A DNA stretch of 23,008 bases from CAJXVY01 sp965660355. Its GTDB lineage: Bacteria; Actinomycetota; Actinomycetes; Actinomycetales; Microbacteriaceae. Position 1 is the first letter of the stretch. Each line of letters begins with the position of its first letter. The stretch is from assembly GCA_965660355.1 (NCBI GenBank), contig CBFHZN010000016.1, positions 1-23,008 of the forward strand, given 5' to 3'. The position numbers were made by a program, and so were the translations under genes. The notes under the pieces are model-generated. The model worked only from the letters and a program-made list of their open reading frames with translations. It ran no database searches and had not been told where the DNA came from. Of this stretch, positions 18,548 to 23,008 are shown piece after piece.

Positions 18548-20971
18548 ATGAGTGATAGTTCTAGTTTCAAACCCAATCCGTTAGCATCCAGAGAGGAAAA
18601 GCTAAAGGACGAGTACGGAGTACGGTACGGTAGATACATCCAAAGTAAAACTATAGGTAGTGACTTTGAGTATTACCGTAAAAGACGCGACCGTATTCGT
18701 GAGGCCCGTGCCTACGCTCAAGGCGACCAATCTAATCAACGATACAAACAGATATATAATTCAACGGGGGACTCCTCCCCAATGAACTTAGATTGGACTC
18801 CATTAGGGGTTGGCTCTAAATTTGTGTCTTCTTTGGTAGCGGATATTTTAGGGGAGTTTAACTTTGAGGTTAAGGCTATCGACCCTGCCTCAATGTCTAA
18901 GCGAAAAGATGAGAAAGAGAAGGTTCTAGCTAACTTTTACGATAAAGACTTTATAGTTGAGATGAAAGATGAAACAGGTATTGATTTATCTGAAATGTCT
19001 TTTATTCCCGACTCATTAGAAGAGGTAGAGCTTCACATGGGTATAAACTACAAGCAGTCTGTAGAGATTGCTATGAAGCAGATTATAACCTACAACCTTG
19101 AGCTTAGCGACTACCCCGACGACATAAGGGAAAGCGTGTTAACCGACCTTGTGGTTGCGGGTATTGGAGCCGCTAAGGTTTACTTTGACCCCTCTTATGG
19201 CATTAAGGTGCGTTGGGTGGATGTAGAGAATTTTGTTTTCTCAGAGTCTTCTAAAAATAATATGCAAGACCCTCAATGGGCAGGTGAAATGCGATGGATG
19301 TCTATTGGCGACATTCGTAGGATGAGTGGTGATAAGTTCTCAGAGGAGCAGTTAAAGAAGATTTACGAAACTCATAAAGGACGTTGGGGTAACGATACCT
19401 TTTACAACGACTATTACTCTAACTACAACAACTCCAACAACCCTCAGATTGATGGATATTTTTACGACACATTGGTTGTCCCTGTACTCGACTTCTGTTT
19501 TAAGACTCAAGATAAAGACAAGATTAAAATCACAAAGTCTAAAGCAGGGGAAAGACGATATTTAAAAAAAGACACCTACCAACCTAAAGAAGGGAGTAAG
19601 AATGTTAAGGTTGAAGAAGATGTGTATGAGGTAGTGTATGAGGGTATGTATATTCTTGGTACTGACCACATCTTTAACTACGGGTTAATGAAGAATATGG
19701 TGCGCCCTGAAGGCTCTATAACGGAGGTTGAGTTACCTTATAAGGTGTATGCCCCTAAGTTCTATAATATGACCAACAAGAGTCTTATAGAGCTAATTAG
19801 ACCCAATATTGATGCCATAAACATAGCGCATCTAAAACTACAGAATACTATTGCTCGTTCTCACCCTGAGACAACTGTTATTGATATTGAAGGGTGGTTG
19901 AACTTTTCACTAGGCGGTAAAGAGTGGAATCCATTACAGCTTCAAGATATATATGACGCTACAGGTATTGTTTATACCAAAAGTAGAGGGCCCAATGGGG
20001 AGTTTATACCTGAACCTGTAAGGAGTTATGCTAACCGTCTAAACATAGAGCCATTTATTGCTGTAATCAATTATGAGATGCAGTTAATTAGGGAGCTTCT
20101 AGGATTTACACCAGAAAGAGAGGGTGTAACTCAGAATAAACAGTTAGTAGGGACTATGGAGCTATCTATTGGTGCTTCACGTAACGCTACAAGGTTTATT
20201 GAAAACGCTTTAAACAGCATTACTAAAAGAGTTTGTAAAGACATAGCTTGGCGTGTTCAGGATATGCCTAAAACCTCTAAATTCTACAAGACTTATGAAG
20301 AGGCTATTGGTGCTGCTGATATGGCTATTATTGATAGCATGGATGATATACCAATGGCTAACTTTGGTATTTTCATTTCTACTCTTCCCTCTCAAGAAGA
20401 GCGTGTTGCTTTGGAACAAGATATTCAAAGGGAGATAACTCAAGGGAATCTGCGTACTGAAGATAGTATGATGATTCGTAAGCTTGCTAAAACCGCTGGC
20501 GTTGATACCGCCTATCAATATATGACCGTAAGGCGCAAAAAGTATCAAGAGGAGAAGATGCAGATGGAGCAAATGATAAAACAACAAGAGCAACAACGTC
20601 AAATCGCTATGCAACAAATGTCGGCACAAGCTAAACAGATGGAGCAGGAGGGTCAGGCGCAACTTGTTCAGATTGAAAATCAAGCAGAGCTACAAAAAGA
20701 ATTAGCTATCCTTCAAGAAAAACATCGTTTAGAACGTGAGGCCGCAAGACAGGAGTTTCAGTATGATGCTATTTTAAAAGGTGTGGAAGACGAAGGGCAA
20801 ATGGCTAAAGAGTCTTTCAAGGAAGACAGAAAAGATGATAGGGTAAAGATGCAGGCTAAGCTAACCGCTAAGCAACAGCAAGAGGTTTCTAAGGTACGTA
20901 GTGGTGATAAACCACAGGTAGATACTGAAGAAATAGAGACAGGTGAAACTCAACTTGAAGAATTACTATAA
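18548..20971 (+). CDS. Portal protein (807 aa)
   Basis: The dodecameric head-vertex channel through which DNA is packaged and ejected. The N-terminal segment has ARAYAQGDQSNQRYKQIYNS (about 52-71), a version of the portal 'clip/wing' entry, followed by MNLDWTPLGVGSKFVSSLVA, a combination I associate with crAss-like portals. A central helix-rich stem region follows. The C-terminus (about 660-780) is a Gln/Glu-rich coiled coil (KQQEQQRQIAMQQMSAQAKQ), which may form the long crown or barrel seen in P22-like portals. The large size agrees with that group. It is directly downstream of the terminase, as usual in tailed phages. Confidence 0.85.
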   Translation: MSDSSSFKPNPLASREEKLKDEYGVRYGRYIQSKTIGSDFEYYRKRRDRIREARAYAQGDQSNQRYKQIYNSTGDSSPMNLDWTPLGVGSKFVSSLVADILGEFNFEVKAIDPASMSKRKDEKEKVLANFYDKDFIVEMKDETGIDLSEMSFIPDSLEEVELHMGINYKQSVEIAMKQIITYNLELSDYPDDIRESVLTDLVVAGIGAAKVYFDPSYGIKVRWVDVENFVFSESSKNNMQDPQWAGEMRWMSIGDIRRMSGDKFSEEQLKKIYETHKGRWGNDTFYNDYYSNYNNSNNPQIDGYFYDTLVVPVLDFCFKTQDKDKIKITKSKAGERRYLKKDTYQPKEGSKNVKVEEDVYEVVYEGMYILGTDHIFNYGLMKNMVRPEGSITEVELPYKVYAPKFYNMTNKSLIELIRPNIDAINIAHLKLQNTIARSHPETTVIDIEGWLNFSLGGKEWNPLQLQDIYDATGIVYTKSRGPNGEFIPEPVRSYANRLNIEPFIAVINYEMQLIRELLGFTPEREGVTQNKQLVGTMELSIGASRNATRFIENALNSITKRVCKDIAWRVQDMPKTSKFYKTYEEAIGAADMAIIDSMDDIPMANFGIFISTLPSQEERVALEQDIQREITQGNLRTEDSMMIRKLAKTAGVDTAYQYMTVRRKKYQEEKMQMEQMIKQQEQQRQIAMQQMSAQAKQMEQEGQAQLVQIENQAELQKELAILQEKHRLEREAARQEFQYDAILKGVEDEGQMAKESFKEDRKDDRVKMQAKLTAKQQQEVSKVRSGDKPQVDTEEIETGETQLEELL

Positions 20972-21366
20972 TGGGTTTAGCACTAGGATATGGTAATGGT
21001 TTGCAATTTAGACGTAGGTTAGTTAATGACGTAGCTACAGAATTTGCTCGTGAAGCTATTGCTAATGGGTATACCGTAGAGAACAGAAATTGTTTGCGAC
21101 AGACATACAAAGCACTAGAGCTTACGGCTACCCCATTATACGATGAGCTATCGGATTTTTATGATGCAGCTATTGCGAGTGGCTATACCTTTGAATCTCC
21201 TTTATGCACTAGAGAGGGGTGGATTGTATTACAAAACATAGATACCCCATTATGGGACGAGACAGAGGAGTTTGTTAACTCAGCGACATCAGAAAGCTAC
21301 ACTGCTGAAGGATTCTTCTGTTTACGTCAAACCTATATTTCTTTACAAAATATAACATTAAGTTAA
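20971..21366 (+). CDS. Three-repeat protein (131 aa)
   Basis: After a short GLALGYGNGLQFRRR lead, three 34-residue repeats are visible at 17-50, 56-89 and 94-127, with cysteines at 41, 79 and 117, spaced exactly 38 residues apart. The shared pattern is L-x-D/E-E-x-x-x-F-x-x-A-x-x-x-x-Y-T-x-E-x-x-x-C-x-R-x-x-x-x-x-L-Q/E-N/E. The ATG overlaps the portal TAA. By position it should be a virion or tail component, and similar short repeat proteins sit beside LamG tail genes in related phages. Function unknown. Confidence 0.75.
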   Translation: MGLALGYGNGLQFRRRLVNDVATEFAREAIANGYTVENRNCLRQTYKALELTATPLYDELSDFYDAAIASGYTFESPLCTREGWIVLQNIDTPLWDETEEFVNSATSESYTAEGFFCLRQTYISLQNITLS

Positions 21367-21368
21367 TT

Positions 21369-22655
21369 ATGGCAAATAATGCTTTTACATCAAGTAGTTT
21401 TATCCTTGGGAAGAATCCCCCTTACAAGGCAGGGAATGTTGCCGCTAGACAAAGTGATGGTAGTCTTGTGGAGTTCGATGTAGTTCGCGCTACTACGGCA
21501 ACAAGGGTAAACGAAAACGGATTAATAGAATCAGTAGCCGCCAACGTTCCGAGAATTGATTATACAAACGGGGGCTGCGGTGAGCTATTAGTAGAGCCTC
21601 AGAGGACTAATTTACAAACTTATAGTGAAGATTTTACAAATGGAACTTATGTAAAAACAGGCGCATTAATCACAGCAAACAATACTGTTGCGCCTAATGG
21701 AGAAACAACAGCAGACAAGATAACTATAAACAACGGCACATCAGAACACATTTTTTTTGAAAACACAATATCTTTAACAGCGGGGACATATGCTACAAGT
21801 GTGTTTTTAAAAGAAGGAAATGGCGCGCAATATATTCAAGTCAGAGTAAACGGTTCATCTTCCGACAATTGGGCGGGTGTTATTTTTGACATTACTAGCG
21901 GCACATTTTCCGACCCTCAAAGCAACGGGTCTTATACATTGAATGCATATAATTCTGAAACATTAACAAACGGATGGTATAGAGTTAGCATTGTGACTAC
22001 TAATAGCTCAGACACATACAGAGGAATAAGAGTTTCATTTTCTAACAGCGCAACACCAACTTATGCAGGTTTTGGCTCAATTATTTTTACGGGGAACAAC
22101 ACAGACAACTTCTTTGCTTGGGGCGCACAACTAGAACAAGGCAGCTACGCGACTTCCTACATTCCTACAACAGCTTCAACCGTTACGAGAAATCAAGATG
22201 TTATTAGTTTAACGGGTGCTAGTGCATTGCTAGGAGATAGTGAGGGGGGTTTGTTTGTTGAGGCAAGTTGGTTTGACGTTCAACCTTTAAGTTTATTGGG
22301 GCTGAATGGTGGCATCGATGCTAATAGGGTTGTTTTTGGGACGAATACGGGTAAAATACGCCACGTAGTAGACGTTTCTAGCTCTAACCAAGTAGCGGGC
22401 AATGGAAGCTTAACAATTACACCTAATACCTTTTATAAAATTGCCGCGAGATACGCGGTTAATAATTATGCCGCTTATATTGATGGGGTTAGTGATTTTA
22501 CCGACACTACTTTAAATACATTCCCAGACTCAACTTTAACGGATGTGGACTTTAGTTTGGCAGGAGGAGGTTCGCCTTTCTACGGCCGTATTCGCCAGCT
22601 AGTAGTATTTGACCAAGCGTTAGAAGACGATGAATTAGCCGCAATAACTTCTTAA
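21369..22655 (+). CDS. LamG/concanavalin-like tail protein (428 aa), probable carbohydrate-binding
   Basis: Probably a tail or receptor-recognition protein. After a beta-rich start (SSSFILGKNPPYKAGNVAAR), RIDYTNGGCGELLVEPQRTN and YSEDFTNGTYVK (about 59-93) match the entry sequence of a family of marine and Bacteroidota phage tail proteins. The first sandwich (about 95-265) has WGAQLEQGSYATSYIPTTAS. The second (about 270-425) has FVEASWF, FGTNTGKIRHVVD, AARYAVNNYAAYIDGV and FYGRIRQLVVFDQALEDDEL, a LamG/concanavalin A-like pattern. Part of the gene differs in codon usage from the rest of the window (many GCG, CGC and AAC/ACA codons), suggesting recombination of a receptor-binding module. Confidence 0.8.
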   Translation: MANNAFTSSSFILGKNPPYKAGNVAARQSDGSLVEFDVVRATTATRVNENGLIESVAANVPRIDYTNGGCGELLVEPQRTNLQTYSEDFTNGTYVKTGALITANNTVAPNGETTADKITINNGTSEHIFFENTISLTAGTYATSVFLKEGNGAQYIQVRVNGSSSDNWAGVIFDITSGTFSDPQSNGSYTLNAYNSETLTNGWYRVSIVTTNSSDTYRGIRVSFSNSATPTYAGFGSIIFTGNNTDNFFAWGAQLEQGSYATSYIPTTASTVTRNQDVISLTGASALLGDSEGGLFVEASWFDVQPLSLLGLNGGIDANRVVFGTNTGKIRHVVDVSSSNQVAGNGSLTITPNTFYKIAARYAVNNYAAYIDGVSDFTDTTLNTFPDSTLTDVDFSLAGGGSPFYGRIRQLVVFDQALEDDELAAITS

Positions 22656-22657
22656 TC

Positions 22658-22960
22658 ATGAATGTATATAAACTAGCATACGCAAGCAAAACAAGCCTTA
22701 TTAACGCTCTTAAAACACGCGGAATCCTTATCGAAAACGAGGAAGGCCAAGACGTTTACGCGCAAGGCACACACGCAGTAGTTCACTTGGGTAATATCGT
22801 TTTAACCCCTGCTCAATTTGATGCGGAAGGAAACGAAACTACACCCGCCGTACTATCTGACAAATGGCACGCGGATATAATGGTAGAAGGTACTTTCGAT
22901 TTCGGAAGCAACGAAGTAGTAATTGCGGAAGGAGAAAGCGCAGCACATAAATTCGGGTGA
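22658..22960 (+). CDS. Hypothetical protein downstream of the LamG tail protein (100 aa)
   Basis: Begins MNVYKLAYASKTSLINALK. Pattern: Y-K-L-x-Y-x-S-K at the start, T-H-A-V-V-H-L-G-N-I-V in the middle, T-P-A-V-L-S-D-K-W-H-A-D-I-M and FDFGSN near the end. I associate this pattern with small proteins encoded next to LamG tail genes in Bacteroidota phages; their role is unknown. Codon usage is like that of the preceding gene (C- and G-ending codons frequent) and unlike most of the window. The stop overlaps the next ATG (TGATG). Confidence 0.7.
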   Translation: MNVYKLAYASKTSLINALKTRGILIENEEGQDVYAQGTHAVVHLGNIVLTPAQFDAEGNETTPAVLSDKWHADIMVEGTFDFGSNEVVIAEGESAAHKFG

Positions 22961-23008
22961 TGAAAGAAGTTAGCCAAACCTTAAAAAACAATGTCAGCAC
23001 TTTATTAG
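22960..23008 (+). CDS. Partial gene at the right edge
   Basis: An ATG overlapping the TGA of the preceding gene (TGATG) opens a frame to the window end. Only 16 codons are seen (MKEVSQTLKNNVSTLL). It looks like a helical N-terminus, possibly of a further tail gene or a lysis-related protein; nothing more can be said from this window. Confidence 0.5.
   Translation, partial: MKEVSQTLKNNVSTLL

Noticed and set aside
20210..20683. Minus-strand ORF of 157 codons inside the portal gene
   Set aside because: It is the antisense shadow of the Gln-rich coiled coil of the portal (CAA/CAG read backwards gives leucine-rich sequence), with no promoter or start context.
1..23008. CRISPR array, insertion sequence or retron/diversity-generating element
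   Set aside because: No regularly spaced repeats of CRISPR type, no transposase, and no reverse transcriptase or template repeat next to the tail gene were seen.
1..23008. Alternative genetic code (stop-codon reassignment) as in some crAss-like phages
   Set aside because: TAA, TAG and TGA all terminate convincing genes, often overlapping the next start, and the long terminase, portal and tail genes have no in-frame stops.

Overview
This window is part of a double-stranded DNA tailed-phage (or prophage-like) genome. The host is most likely a Bacteroidota bacterium, probably a flavobacterium. The grounds are low G+C, essentially no Shine-Dalgarno sequences before start codons, A-rich start contexts, and several TAnnTTTG boxes (the Bacteroidota sigma -7 element) just upstream of gene clusters. 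Genes use the standard code; TAA, TAG and TGA all end genes cleanly. The very large portal protein, the large terminase with a long N-terminal extension and the tail genes with a concanavalin-like fold suggest a crAss-like or related Bacteroidota podovirus. That placement is inference from protein character, not from a search.

Layout. (1) Positions 1-9582, minus strand: about 30 tightly packed, mostly very small early/middle genes. Recognisable members are a 5'-3' exonuclease (FEN family), an ERF-family single-strand annealing protein, a DUF551 protein and a tRNA with an unusual initiator-like body. Small membrane proteins and a tiny lipoprotein lie near the promoter-proximal end. Many of these genes start in the context AAACAACAATG. 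(2) 8333-9049: a mostly non-coding stretch full of direct and inverted repeats. (3) 9583-10243: a divergent control region with outward-facing TAnnTTTG boxes, palindromes, and opposite C-rich and G-rich blocks. (4) 10244-13183, plus strand: an early cluster led by a helix-turn-helix protein, followed by tiny genes. Many of these start inside one repeated 11-mer, GATAAGTGATG. A rho-independent terminator at about 12.7 kb splits the cluster. (5) 13180-13734, minus strand: a lone winged-helix regulator, overlapping the preceding cluster stop-to-stop and sharing a divergent promoter region with the late genes. (6) 13806-23008, plus strand: late/structural genes. These are two fibre-like beta-rich proteins, a small protein, a tandem GroES-like protein, the large terminase, the portal, a triple-repeat protein, a LamG-like tail protein and two further small genes, the last cut by the window edge.

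How they fit together. The minus-strand arm supplies recombination and replication-associated functions plus many accessory proteins. The plus-strand early cluster probably supplies regulators. The winged-helix protein at 13.2-13.7 kb sits where it could control the switch to the packaging and structural genes. The most unusual signals are two arm-specific translation-start contexts, an initiator-like tRNA with anticodon GAU, predicted leaderless transcripts, a duplicated GroES-like fold next to the terminase, and the repeat-rich non-coding tract at 8.4-9.0 kb.
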